A stretch of DNA of 7,393 nucleotides from Armatimonadota bacterium (GCA_003542955.1 DPJP01000091.1:272-7664), one strand, 5' to 3'. Shown: positions 1 through 6,644, numbered from the stretch's first letter. The notes: a model not told the origin generated them from the letters alone. Program-made: numbers and translations.

Positions 1-51
1 GCGCTGCGATGCAATCAACACACCGAGATGGAGGCGCCCGGCGCAGCGCAT
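1..51 (-). CDS. start of an unidentified gene, cut by the window edge
   Basis: A minus-strand reading frame opens with ATG at 51..49 and stays open for 17 codons to the window edge (MRCAGRLHLGVLIASQR). Its main support is an excellent Shine-Dalgarno, AGGAGGGG on the minus strand (63..56), ending 4 nt before the ATG. It begins 69 nt after the stop of the heparinase-type gene and runs the same way, so it would be the next gene of that transcription unit. The short basic then hydrophobic stretch could start a signal peptide or membrane segment, but 17 residues are too few to tell. No function can be assigned. The main doubt is that a stop may follow soon after the edge. Confidence 0.5.
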   Translation of the reverse strand, partial: MRCAGRLHLGVLIASQR

Positions 52-120
52 GCGGCCCCTCCTCAACGGGCCACACCGTGCGCGCCGAGGTGCTCTCCGC
101 CTCCCGGCGGCGGCACGCGG

Positions 121-2454
121 CTACACCTCCAGCCCGGCATCCCCGATGCGGTATATGCGGCCGCCGATCACTGCCGCCGCGAGGCACTCGGCGGCCACCG
201 GCCCGTAGGCGATGGCGCCGGTGTCGCTCGTCAGCAGCAGGTCCTCCCCGACATGGGCGACTTCCGTGCCGTCGCATCGCTCCGTCTCGACCGATGGCGG
301 GCGGAGGGCGCCGTGCCCGGGGCACAGGACGACTCCGAGGGTGCGCCTGTCGACCAGGCCGACGGGCATGTAGCGCAGATGGTATTGCATGAACCACTGG
401 TCGGAGGGCTTCGTGTCGGCCGGCGGCGGGTCCCAGCCCTCGGTCAGCGAGAACACGCCGTTCTGATGGTGCATCATGAAACCGCTGAGGCTGCTCGCCC
501 CGCGGTTGACGGTGAAGGTACGGGCGTCTACGTCATGCTCGAACCGGTTCCAGGAGTGGATGTTCCACTGCAGCGCCGAGTAGACACCCGGCGTGGCGAT
601 GAACTCGTCGACGAGAAAGAAGCACGCATGTGGCTTGATGAAGAGCACATGCCGCCGACAGCGCTCTGCCTGCAGGTAGCTTTCGTCGGCGTCACCCATC
701 ATGTAGGCGACGAGGTCGTCCTCGAAGGCATGCTCGATTGCTCCCACCGAGTCGCGGCTGCGCATCAGTTGTGATGCGTCAGAGAGCGTCACGCAGTTGT
801 GTGACTTGGTGTGCCAGTTCCAGTGCGTGTGGTGGGCCGAACCATAGCCGTCGTAGTAGCCGCTGGGCATGGCCATGGCCTTCCCGGCGACGTGGATGAT
901 GAAGTCGTTGTTGTTGGCGTGAGAGTGGCTGTATGAGCCGTACGGGCTGGAGCGGAAGATGAAGGCGACGTCGTGCTCGGCGTCGTCGATATGCGTGCGG
1001 ACGGCGGCCCATCCGGCGCCGGGGAATACGCGGAGCACGCCATCCTGCCGTCTCGCAGTGTCGCCGGTCGCCGCGTCGGTGGCGTCGAGCAGGTAGAGCT
1101 TCGAATCGAGAGCACTCATGTGACGGACTTGCGACGTTTCGAGGCGTTCGGCCTCCGCACGGAACTGCTCGACATAGGGCGCCAGCGTCTGGTCGCCGGT
1201 TTCGCGTTGGATTGTCTCGACGAGGTTGGCGTTGGATTCCCAGGTGTGCTTCCACCGCTCGGAGTGGTCGCCGAAGCCCATCCACTCGGCATAGGGTGGC
1301 AGGCACCAGCGGCGCCAGTGGGCGTGATTGGCCCAGAACGGGCGCCTGTAGAGGTCCACTCCGGTGGCATGCTTGAGCGCGCTTGCGAACATGGTCATGA
1401 TCGAGACGTAGGCCAACCCGTAAGAGGGGCCCTCCGCCCACGCGCCGTCATCTCCTGCCCAGATCGGCCAGATGCCGCACAGCACCGGTCGTAGCCATTC
1501 GAGCCACTCGCCGGCCTGCTCGATCTCGTCTGAGAACACCATCGCGAGCAACGCCAGGAATACGACCTCGCGGCCGGCGTGGGAGTCGAACCGTGTGACC
1601 CCGTACGAGCCGCGCCCATGCATGTGCTCGTAGGTGATCTCGCCGCGGCGTCGGAACTGGGAGATGACCTGCTGACGCTCCTGCTCGGTGAACAGCTCCC
1701 ACACCCAGTCGACGGCCTTGGCGCCGTCCCAGATGACGGACATGTGGGCCTCATCATTATGGCTCAGGTGGCTGGAGCCCTCCGGGTCCCACTGTGAGAT
1801 TGAGACCATGCGCCGACATGCCGCGCGGCCGTAGCGCTCATCGCCGGAGGCCAGGTAGGCCAGCGCGAGCAGCTCGGCGCCCTTGACGAATGCCCGCGAG
1901 GCCCAGAGTATCTTCGACCAGACTTTGAACCATGCCCCATAGTCGGCGCTGCGGTCACCGAGGAAGGGCGGCTCGGCCATTTCGTGTTCCTCGGCCAGCA
2001 GCACGTCAACCTCCGCCTGCAGCGCCTGCCACTGCGCTGCACGGGAGCCCGTCCTCGAGGCCCTCAGCGCCTCGACCTGCTCGGGCCTGATGTAGATGCG
2101 CGGGTGGCCCTGGGGCATCGCCGCGAGCCAGTCGGCCGCCGGCGGCGCCTCGACTACTGTGGCCTCGGCAGGTATCTCGAAGCTGAGCAGCTCGCCCTCG
2201 GCGCCGTCGGCCGACCAGCGCCAGTAGTAGCGCCCCGGCCGCAGCGCCCGGTGCGGCAGGTAGAGCGGATCGGCGCCCACGTGTGCCTCGAGGCACGGTT
2301 CCTGCAGTGCCGGATGGCGACTGACCGTGAGCGTGTACTGCTCGGCGCCTTCGACCGGCAGCCATGCGAAGACCGGAGGATTGGTGAGGCAGCGTGCGCC
2401 GTTGCGGGGCTGCCGCGGATCGACGTGCGGGTGATGGTGCCTGGTGTGGTGCAT
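121..2454 (-). CDS. DUF4962 / heparinase II/III-family protein, probable polysaccharide lyase
   Basis: A 777-residue protein of the kind found among uronate-polysaccharide lyases. Residues about 20-100 form a beta-rich module (TNPPVFAWLPVEGAEQYTL...). Residues about 110-440 are the helical alpha/alpha-toroid part (DUF4962), and about 470-720 the heparinase II/III-like beta-sandwich. Candidate active-site residues by analogy with Pedobacter heparinase II are His292 (FDSHAG), Tyr345 (EGPSYG), His510 and His512 (SHSHANNNDF) and His552 (KSHNCVT); the spacing 292 to 345 resembles its His202-Tyr257. An MPSGYYDGYG motif follows, with Pro where many relatives have Asp. There is no signal peptide, so it is predicted to be cytoplasmic and to act on imported oligosaccharides. 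The ATG has a Shine-Dalgarno AGGGAG (2467..2462) 7 nt upstream. Six of the first ten residues are His. It lies downstream of the MFS gene. A GC hairpin with a GGGA loop (97..110) follows the stop but has no T-run. Family is likely; substrate and activity are unknown. Confidence 0.9.
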   Translation of the reverse strand: MHHTRHHHPHVDPRQPRNGARCLTNPPVFAWLPVEGAEQYTLTVSRHPALQEPCLEAHVGADPLYLPHRALRPGRYYWRWSADGAEGELLSFEIPAEATVVEAPPAADWLAAMPQGHPRIYIRPEQVEALRASRTGSRAAQWQALQAEVDVLLAEEHEMAEPPFLGDRSADYGAWFKVWSKILWASRAFVKGAELLALAYLASGDERYGRAACRRMVSISQWDPEGSSHLSHNDEAHMSVIWDGAKAVDWVWELFTEQERQQVISQFRRRGEITYEHMHGRGSYGVTRFDSHAGREVVFLALLAMVFSDEIEQAGEWLEWLRPVLCGIWPIWAGDDGAWAEGPSYGLAYVSIMTMFASALKHATGVDLYRRPFWANHAHWRRWCLPPYAEWMGFGDHSERWKHTWESNANLVETIQRETGDQTLAPYVEQFRAEAERLETSQVRHMSALDSKLYLLDATDAATGDTARRQDGVLRVFPGAGWAAVRTHIDDAEHDVAFIFRSSPYGSYSHSHANNNDFIIHVAGKAMAMPSGYYDGYGSAHHTHWNWHTKSHNCVTLSDASQLMRSRDSVGAIEHAFEDDLVAYMMGDADESYLQAERCRRHVLFIKPHACFFLVDEFIATPGVYSALQWNIHSWNRFEHDVDARTFTVNRGASSLSGFMMHHQNGVFSLTEGWDPPPADTKPSDQWFMQYHLRYMPVGLVDRRTLGVVLCPGHGALRPPSVETERCDGTEVAHVGEDLLLTSDTGAIAYGPVAAECLAAAVIGGRIYRIGDAGLEV

Positions 2455-2716
2455 GGGGTCACTCCCTGTGGGTGGTCAACGGCGAATCAAGATTTTCTCA
2501 GATTTGTGGAACCAATCCGCGTCTGGTGCGTTAATACAGGTACAGCAAGCTCGATTGGAGTAAAACCCGGCTCTTTTCATGGGGGTCTTCAGGCCGTCAA
2601 CCTTGATGAGGGCAAGCCATCGCCAAGTGAGTGGTCGGGAACAGCACTCATGAGGCCGGTGGCTCTTTTTTTGCCTGGAATCCGGGCTTCAGGCCGCCGC
2701 CCCGCGGAAGTGCGCC
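2455..2716. other. 262-nt intergenic gap with repeats and opposite-strand RNA structure
   Basis: No protein gene is supported here. The part nearest the heparinase gene (about 2480..2580) is clearly more AT-rich than its surroundings and is the likeliest place for a minus-strand promoter. The best -10-like string I see is TATTAA (minus strand, 2536..2531), without a convincing -35, so no promoter is called. A degenerate repeat is present: GGCTCTTTT followed by CTTCAGGCCG occurs at 2569..2596 and again at 2661..2696, with different inner spacing. GATTT occurs twice, exactly 10 nt apart (2491 and 2501). The + strand terminator-like hairpin is listed separately. Confidence 0.55.
2615..2672 (+). 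terminator. strong + strand intrinsic terminator with no + strand gene before it
   Basis: On the + strand, 2615..2624 pairs with 2654..2664: ten pairs with one bulged C at 2656. After a 2x2 internal loop, 2627..2633 pairs with 2645..2651 (seven pairs, GTGAGTG with CACTCAT), closing an 11-nt loop. Seven T follow at 2666..2672. Two of the 17 pairs are G-U on the + strand and would be A-C mismatches on the minus strand, so the + strand is the structured RNA. The T-run also serves only + strand transcripts. Both flanking genes run on the minus strand, so this either ends a short non-coding RNA starting in the preceding 100-200 nt or stops antisense transcription before it enters the transporter gene. 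The structure is clear; its role is inferred. Confidence 0.7.
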
Positions 2717-4036
2717 TCAGCTCCCCTGCGTCTCCCGCACCTCCCTCAGATGCACTATCTGGAGCGTCATCAGCAGGCCGAGTACCCCGGAGACGATCAT
2801 TCCGAGGGCGAAATTGTCGCTGGTGCCGATTGCCGCCGCGCCGATGATGGGTACCGCCGCGGTCGGAAGCACCATCAGGTAGAAGGCGCCCATGAACGTA
2901 CTGCGGCGGCGTGGCGGGAGCATCTCGAGCAGGAAGGCGTTGAAGCCGAGCAGTTGGCCGCTTGCGGAGGCGCCCACCAGCATGATGGCCAGCGCGATAC
3001 TCACGAACTGCCAGGTGACGGCAGTCCCCCCGATCCGGAACAACGCATCGTCGGGAAGGTGCGGCGAGATGAGTGTGAAGGCAGGCACCAGCAGCAGCGT
3101 GCCCGATGAGGCGATGAGTTGCTCACGGTTCCCGCGGTTGTCACTGAGTCGACCCCAGAGGATGTTGGCGATGCTGTAGCTGGCGACCTTCAGCGACAGG
3201 AGTATGCCGACGGCGGCCGGCGGCATCCCGAGGACCTTGAGCGCAAAGGGAACCACAAAGGGGTAGGAGAGGCCGACGGCGGCATGGTAGAGCACCCGTG
3301 CGCGCGCCAGTCGCTGCATATTGAGGTTGTCGCGCACCATCCGCCACGCACGAACCAGGTGCATCCGCATCGAGAGTGCGTGCCTGGATGGTGTACGTGG
3401 GCGCTCCTTGACCACCGCGAACAGGAGCGAGGAGAGCATGAAGACGAGCGCGCCGACGGCGAACACGAGCGCATAGTTGGTCGGGAAGCGGATCGGGCTG
3501 CTCTCCGCCAGGACATCCTCGATCCAGAACCCAACGGCGAAAGACAGGAGCCCCCCGAGCAGGTAGCGCAGACCGAAGTAGGTCCCGAGCATCGTCGAGG
3601 GCATCGCGTCGCGCGACACAGTCATGAAGGGAATGAGCCCGTAGCCGCCGGCGCTGCTGAAGGCGAGCAGCAGGATGCTCACAAGTGAGACGGCCAGTAC
3701 CGGGTGCGTGGCCCCCCACAGGTAGACCACGACCGGGATGGCTGCCACACAGAAAACACGCACGACCGCGGAGATGCGGTAATGGGGCATCAGGGCGGAG
3801 CTGGTCTCGAAGGTCCTGGATGCGAATATCTGGGGCCAGTACCAGCCGGCGGCGAACAGCCCGCTCAACAGGCCCACCCAGATGACGTTGTCACTGATCG
3901 ACACGGCAAACGCAGGCAGCAGCGTCTCGGGGTCTATGCAGGCCACGGCGAGGGTATAGGTGCCGCCGTTGAGCACACCCAGGGCGAATGTGCGCCGGTC
4001 GAGTGCCCGAGTTGTCGTATCCTGCGACGTGTCCAA
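2717..4036 (-). CDS. MFS transporter
   Basis: A 439-residue integral membrane protein with about 12 hydrophobic segments in two halves, split by a basic cytoplasmic stretch at about 210-245 (KERPRTPSRH ... RDNLNMQRLARARV). The second half has a motif-A-like loop, WGRLSDNRGNRE (294-305), between predicted segments 8 and 9, and a basic loop PPRRRST (374-380) between segments 10 and 11. This is the layout of the major facilitator superfamily, and the length is typical. The substrate cannot be read from sequence; the lyase-type gene downstream suggests a sugar or uronate oligosaccharide. The start is TTG at 4036..4034, preceded by AAGAGGT on the minus strand (4054..4048) at an 11-nt distance. It follows the propeller gene by 39 nt and very probably shares its transcript. 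A slightly different start cannot be excluded. Confidence 0.9.
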   Translation of the reverse strand: MDTSQDTTTRALDRRTFALGVLNGGTYTLAVACIDPETLLPAFAVSISDNVIWVGLLSGLFAAGWYWPQIFASRTFETSSALMPHYRISAVVRVFCVAAIPVVVYLWGATHPVLAVSLVSILLLAFSSAGGYGLIPFMTVSRDAMPSTMLGTYFGLRYLLGGLLSFAVGFWIEDVLAESSPIRFPTNYALVFAVGALVFMLSSLLFAVVKERPRTPSRHALSMRMHLVRAWRMVRDNLNMQRLARARVLYHAAVGLSYPFVVPFALKVLGMPPAAVGILLSLKVASYSIANILWGRLSDNRGNREQLIASSGTLLLVPAFTLISPHLPDDALFRIGGTAVTWQFVSIALAIMLVGASASGQLLGFNAFLLEMLPPRRRSTFMGAFYLMVLPTAAVPIIGAAAIGTSDNFALGMIVSGVLGLLMTLQIVHLREVRETQGS

Positions 4037-4075
4037 GGGGTGACGATACCTCTTTTCGCCGGGGGCAGTCGGGTG

Positions 4076-5203
4076 TCAATCGAGCGGCACAGCGGCCACC
4101 GTGCCCGTGCCGGTACCGACCACGGCATAGCCGGAGCCGATCGCGAGTTTGCTTGCCGCGTCGGCCATGCGCCAACTGCGGCGCGCCCTGCAGGTGGTCG
4201 CATCAATCTCGACGAGCATCGAGCCGTCGACCAGGCAGTAGAGGGAGCCCAGGTGCAGGTACGGCCCGCCGTCGATGGTCCTGCCGAGGCGGCTGGTGTA
4301 GCGCGTCTTGCCGGTGGTTGGGTCGGCGCAGTAGAGATAGCCGGCGGAGTCGGCGAAGTAGATCGAGGATTTGTCGCCGACTGCGGGCAGCCGCAGGAGT
4401 CCGTACGCAGGCACCGTTGCGGTTACCCGGCCGTCGGCGGGATCGAGCAGGTACATCCGCCACTGCTCGGAGCCGATGGCGACACGATCACCCACAAAGG
4501 CTGCCGCGCACAGGAAGGTGACGCCCAGGCGCCTGCGCCACTTCTCCGTGCCGGACACGGTATCGATGCCGATGACCACACCATCGCTGCCGGCGGCGAC
4601 GAGGGTGCTGCCGGCGATTGCGGGCCGCGCCGAGAGGGCTACGTCCGTATCCAGGGAGAGCACTTCCTCTCCCGTGCGGACCCGGTAGCCCCGCACCTCT
4701 CCCTTCTCCGAGACCACATAGGCGATGTCATCGATAAGCAGCGGCGCGGCGCGCGTGGCGCCATCGAGTTGGTGTCTCCAGAGCCCCTTGCCGTCGACCA
4801 TGCTACAGGCGAAGACGCCTCCATAGTCAGAACACAGCACGGCCGTTCCTGCGCCTGCCGCCACCTCGGAGACGAAGCGCTCGGGCCGGCGGAACGGCTC
4901 GGGCCAGACCTGGGAGCCGTCGAACAGCCTCAGGCAGTGCAGTTGCCCCTCGGAAAACCCCGCAAGCACCTGGTTTCCGGCCACCGTCGGCGCTACGAGG
5001 TTGTCGGGCGGGCCGGCATACGTCCACTCCGGACCCTCGGCCGACAGCACGTGTGCGAGCAGTACGGCGATGGCAATCAGCACAACGCCCACGGGGATGG
5101 TCGCCAGCCACAGCATGTGGCGGCGGCGCTGCTTCTCCTGCCATCGTGTGCGGTAGTCCAGCCGGAGTTCCTCCCGGGAGGCGACTGCGCGCCCGTGGGT
5201 CAT
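4076..5203 (-). CDS. membrane-anchored PQQ-like beta-propeller protein
   Basis: A 375-residue protein. A charged N-terminal tail (1-29, ending KQRRRH) precedes one membrane helix (about 30-52, MLWLATIPVGVVLIAIAVLL). Everything after it is predicted to be outside the cytoplasm. About seven blade-like repeats follow, each with a Gly-x-hydrophobic strand and a D-G-x-x-W-like turn: GGVFACSMVDGKGLW (128-142), GEVRGYRVRTGEEV (168-181), GVVIGIDTVSGTEKW (208-222), MYLLDPADGRV (250-260), GYLYCADPTTGK (288-299), MLVEIDATTCRARRSW (329-344) and GTVAAVPLD at the end. This is the fold of BamB and PQQ-dependent dehydrogenases, but no PQQ-binding or catalytic residues are evident and there is no lipobox. It may be a scaffold or binding protein. 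The frame is open upstream to 5323, but ATG at 5203 fits best: it keeps the helix near the N-terminus and lies downstream of a TATAAT promoter. No clear Shine-Dalgarno is seen. It is the first gene of the minus-strand unit. Confidence 0.85.
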   Translation of the reverse strand: MTHGRAVASREELRLDYRTRWQEKQRRRHMLWLATIPVGVVLIAIAVLLAHVLSAEGPEWTYAGPPDNLVAPTVAGNQVLAGFSEGQLHCLRLFDGSQVWPEPFRRPERFVSEVAAGAGTAVLCSDYGGVFACSMVDGKGLWRHQLDGATRAAPLLIDDIAYVVSEKGEVRGYRVRTGEEVLSLDTDVALSARPAIAGSTLVAAGSDGVVIGIDTVSGTEKWRRRLGVTFLCAAAFVGDRVAIGSEQWRMYLLDPADGRVTATVPAYGLLRLPAVGDKSSIYFADSAGYLYCADPTTGKTRYTSRLGRTIDGGPYLHLGSLYCLVDGSMLVEIDATTCRARRSWRMADAASKLAIGSGYAVVGTGTGTVAAVPLD

Positions 5204-5222
5204 GCCGGTGCGTGTGGGTCCG

Positions 5223-5247
5223 CTTCGGCCGACAGGGCCGGCCGAAG
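5223..5247 (-). other. hairpin in the 5' leader of the propeller gene
   Basis: A perfect 8-bp inverted repeat (CTTCGGCC at 5223..5230, GGCCGAAG at 5240..5247) encloses a 9-nt loop. It lies between the TATAAT promoter and the ATG of the propeller gene, so it would form in the leader RNA. No T-run follows on either strand, so it is not a typical terminator. It could stabilise the transcript or affect translation, since the gene lacks an obvious Shine-Dalgarno. It could also be a DNA-binding site. Confidence 0.5.
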
Positions 5248-5257
5248 GTTGTCGCGG

Positions 5258-5266
5258 ATTATAGCA
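5258..5266 (-). promoter_or_regulatory. extended -10 promoter for the minus-strand operon
   Basis: On the minus strand, TGC directly followed by the consensus hexamer TATAAT (5263..5258) makes an extended -10 element. At 17-nt spacing the -35 position reads TTTCGG, which is poor but acceptable for an extended -10 promoter. Transcription would start near 5250, about 45 nt before the ATG of the propeller gene. The -35 position falls inside the left arm of the 184-nt palindromic element, so anything binding or folding there could control this promoter. Confidence 0.6.
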
Positions 5267-5275
5267 CAGCCGCTC

Positions 5276-5459
5276 ACAGCCCGAAACGGGAGTGTGCCCG
5301 AGTTGCGCAGGTTCTCCTGGCAACTCTCATCGGAGCGTGGGCCGCATGCACCGACATCGCGTGCCGTTTGCGCGATGGCGGTGCATCCGGCCCAGCGCGC
5401 GACCAACCTGAATCCCAATTCCACCTACTAACCAGTGGCACACCTCCGAAACGGGCTGT
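5276..5459. ncRNA. candidate structured RNA or large palindromic regulatory element
   Basis: A 184-nt element symmetric about its centre. The ends 5276..5298 and 5437..5459 are inverted copies, 18 of 23 positions matching; the mismatches are a central AAA/AAA (CCGAAACGG in both arms) and two adjacent positions. Inside lie a hairpin with 7 + 4 bp and one bulge (5300..5326) and the very strong central hairpin at 5339..5393. The right arm (5394..5436) is mostly unpaired. On the minus strand this gives a closing stem, an open bubble with a small hairpin on its 3' side and a long apical stem, as in 6S RNA, and the length is close to that family. The minus strand also has blocks recalling a cobalamin riboswitch. 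No T-run ends it on either strand, and G-U pairs do not decide the strand. The folding is firm; RNA identity and strand are not. A non-autonomous mobile element is possible, but I see no target duplication. Confidence 0.4.
5339..5393. repeat. near-perfect 55-nt inverted repeat at the element centre
   Basis: GGGCCG (5339..5344) pairs with CGGCCC (5388..5393), ATGCACCG (5346..5353) with CGGTGCAT (5379..5386), and CATCGCG (5355..5361) with CGCGATG (5371..5377). Only two single mismatches interrupt it (5345/5387 and 5354/5378), so 21 of 23 positions pair around a 9-nt loop. T5338/A5394 adds a pair outside. It lies upstream of both candidate divergent promoters and has no T-run, so it is not a simple terminator. 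Confidence 0.85.
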
Positions 5460-5461
5460 CC

Positions 5462-5489
5462 TTGTCAACCTCGACGGGTTTGTGATAAA
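5462..5489 (+). promoter_or_regulatory. candidate promoter for hisC-aroF
   Basis: TTGTCA (5462..5467, five of six to the -35 consensus) is followed after 16 nt by GATAAA (5484..5489), preceded by TGT, which resembles an extended -10. The transcript would start near 5496, about 33 nt before the GTG of hisC. The -35 begins 3 nt after the right end of the 184-nt palindromic element. Confidence 0.5.
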
Positions 5490-5528
5490 ACCTACCTCGA
5501 TTGCCATCCGCAACCTGGGAGAGCGACT

Positions 5529-6644
5529 GTGTTCCGCGCCTACGATATCGCACGCAAGACTATCAAGCGCATAGCGCCCTACTCGCCGGGGAAGAACTCG
5601 GAGGACGTCAAGCGCGAGTTCGGCCTTGAAGAGATCACCAAGCTTGCCTCGAACGAGAACCCGCTCGGGCCATCGCCGATGGCCATCGAGGCCATCTGCG
5701 CGGCCGCGGCGGATGTCGGCGTCTACCCCGACCCGCTCTGTGTCGAGTTGACCGGTGTACTCGCGAAGCACCTCGAGGTGTTGCCGGACAATATCCTCAT
5801 CGGCCGCGGCTCGGACGAGATTCTTCACATGCTGGGCCTTGCATTTGTGTCGCCGGGTGATGATGTAGTCTTCTCACAGTTCCCGTTCGCCATGTACCGG
5901 ATCATCCCGTGCCTGCAGGGCGCGAACCTGATCGAGGTGCCGGCCAGGGGCTTCGACCACGATCTGGATGCCATCGCGGCCGCCATCACCGACCGCACGC
6001 GACTTGTCTTCATCGGCAATCCCTGCAACCCGACGGGCACGATCGTCAGGGCCGAGCAGGTCGAGCGGTTCATGTCCAGGGCACCTGAGACGACCGTTAT
6101 CGCGTTCGACGAGGCATACTTCGAGTATGTGGACGACCCGGACTACCCGGACACGTTGGCCTACGTCCGCAGGGGGCGGAAGGTCGCCGTGTTGCGGACA
6201 TTCAGCAAGGTCTACGCGCTCGCGGGTCTGCGCATCGGCTATGGGATCTGCGGGAGAGGCGTTGCGGACGCGCTCAGGCAGGTGCTTGAGCCGTTCAATG
6301 TGTCCTCGATTGCGCAGGTGGCGGCGATTGCCAGCCTCCGGGACCCCGAGCAACTCGCGCGCTCGCGGCAGATGGTCTTTGACGGGAAGGCCTATCTCTA
6401 CGAGCGGTTCGAGCAGATGGGCCTCGAGTATGTGCCGACGCAGACGAACTTCATCCTCGTCGACACAGGAGTGGACTCCCGCGCGGTGTTTGGCGGTCTC
6501 ATGCGGCGCGGGGTGACCATCCGCACCGGCGACATCTTCGGGTTGCCGACGTGGATTCGCGTCACGATCGGCACCGCGGAGCAGAACGCGCTGTTCATTG
6601 ATGCGCTCGAAGCCGTACTGGAGGACCATGCCGGCGGCCGGTGA
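5529..6644 (+). CDS. hisC: histidinol-phosphate aminotransferase family (HisC), possibly aromatic aminotransferase
   Basis: A 371-residue fold-type I PLP aminotransferase of normal HisC length. It transfers an amino group between glutamate and imidazole-acetol phosphate (histidine synthesis); relatives act on phenylpyruvate or 4-hydroxyphenylpyruvate. Visible motifs in order: LASNENPLGPSP (39-50), GRGSDEIL (92-99), GNPCNPTG (163-170), FDEAYFEYV (193-201), the PLP-binding lysine Lys227 in RTFSKVYALAGLRIGYG (223-239) with Arg235, PFNVSS (255-260), TNFILVD (306-312) and the carboxylate-binding Arg344 in WIRVTIG (342-348). All expected cofactor residues are present, so it should be active and cytoplasmic. 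The start is GTG at 5529, with GGGAG (5517..5521) 7 nt upstream; MFRAYDIARKTIKRIAPYSPG fits the family N-terminus. The next gene, aroF, points to use in phenylalanine and tyrosine synthesis too, which the sequence cannot settle. Confidence 0.93.
   Translation: MFRAYDIARKTIKRIAPYSPGKNSEDVKREFGLEEITKLASNENPLGPSPMAIEAICAAAADVGVYPDPLCVELTGVLAKHLEVLPDNILIGRGSDEILHMLGLAFVSPGDDVVFSQFPFAMYRIIPCLQGANLIEVPARGFDHDLDAIAAAITDRTRLVFIGNPCNPTGTIVRAEQVERFMSRAPETTVIAFDEAYFEYVDDPDYPDTLAYVRRGRKVAVLRTFSKVYALAGLRIGYGICGRGVADALRQVLEPFNVSSIAQVAAIASLRDPEQLARSRQMVFDGKAYLYERFEQMGLEYVPTQTNFILVDTGVDSRAVFGGLMRRGVTIRTGDIFGLPTWIRVTIGTAEQNALFIDALEAVLEDHAGGR

Noticed and set aside
28..774. 248-codon + strand frame at the left end
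   Set aside because: It lies antisense to the heparinase-type gene, its product is not protein-like, and it starts where the minus-strand partial gene has the better Shine-Dalgarno.
2672..2694. GCCTG/CAGGC inverted repeat after the transporter stop as a terminator for that gene
   Set aside because: On the minus strand the hairpin is followed by A residues, not T, so it does not have intrinsic terminator form for the transporter transcript.
5204..5323. 40-residue N-terminal extension of the propeller protein
   Set aside because: It would cover the TATAAT promoter and the leader hairpin, reads as low-complexity Pro/Gly/Arg, and would push the membrane helix away from the N-terminus.
3704..5431. 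575-codon open frame on the + strand, antisense to the transporter and propeller genes
   Set aside because: The translation is rich in Gly, Ala, Arg, His and Glu without recognisable motifs. It is a mirror frame of two well-supported minus-strand genes in GC-rich DNA.
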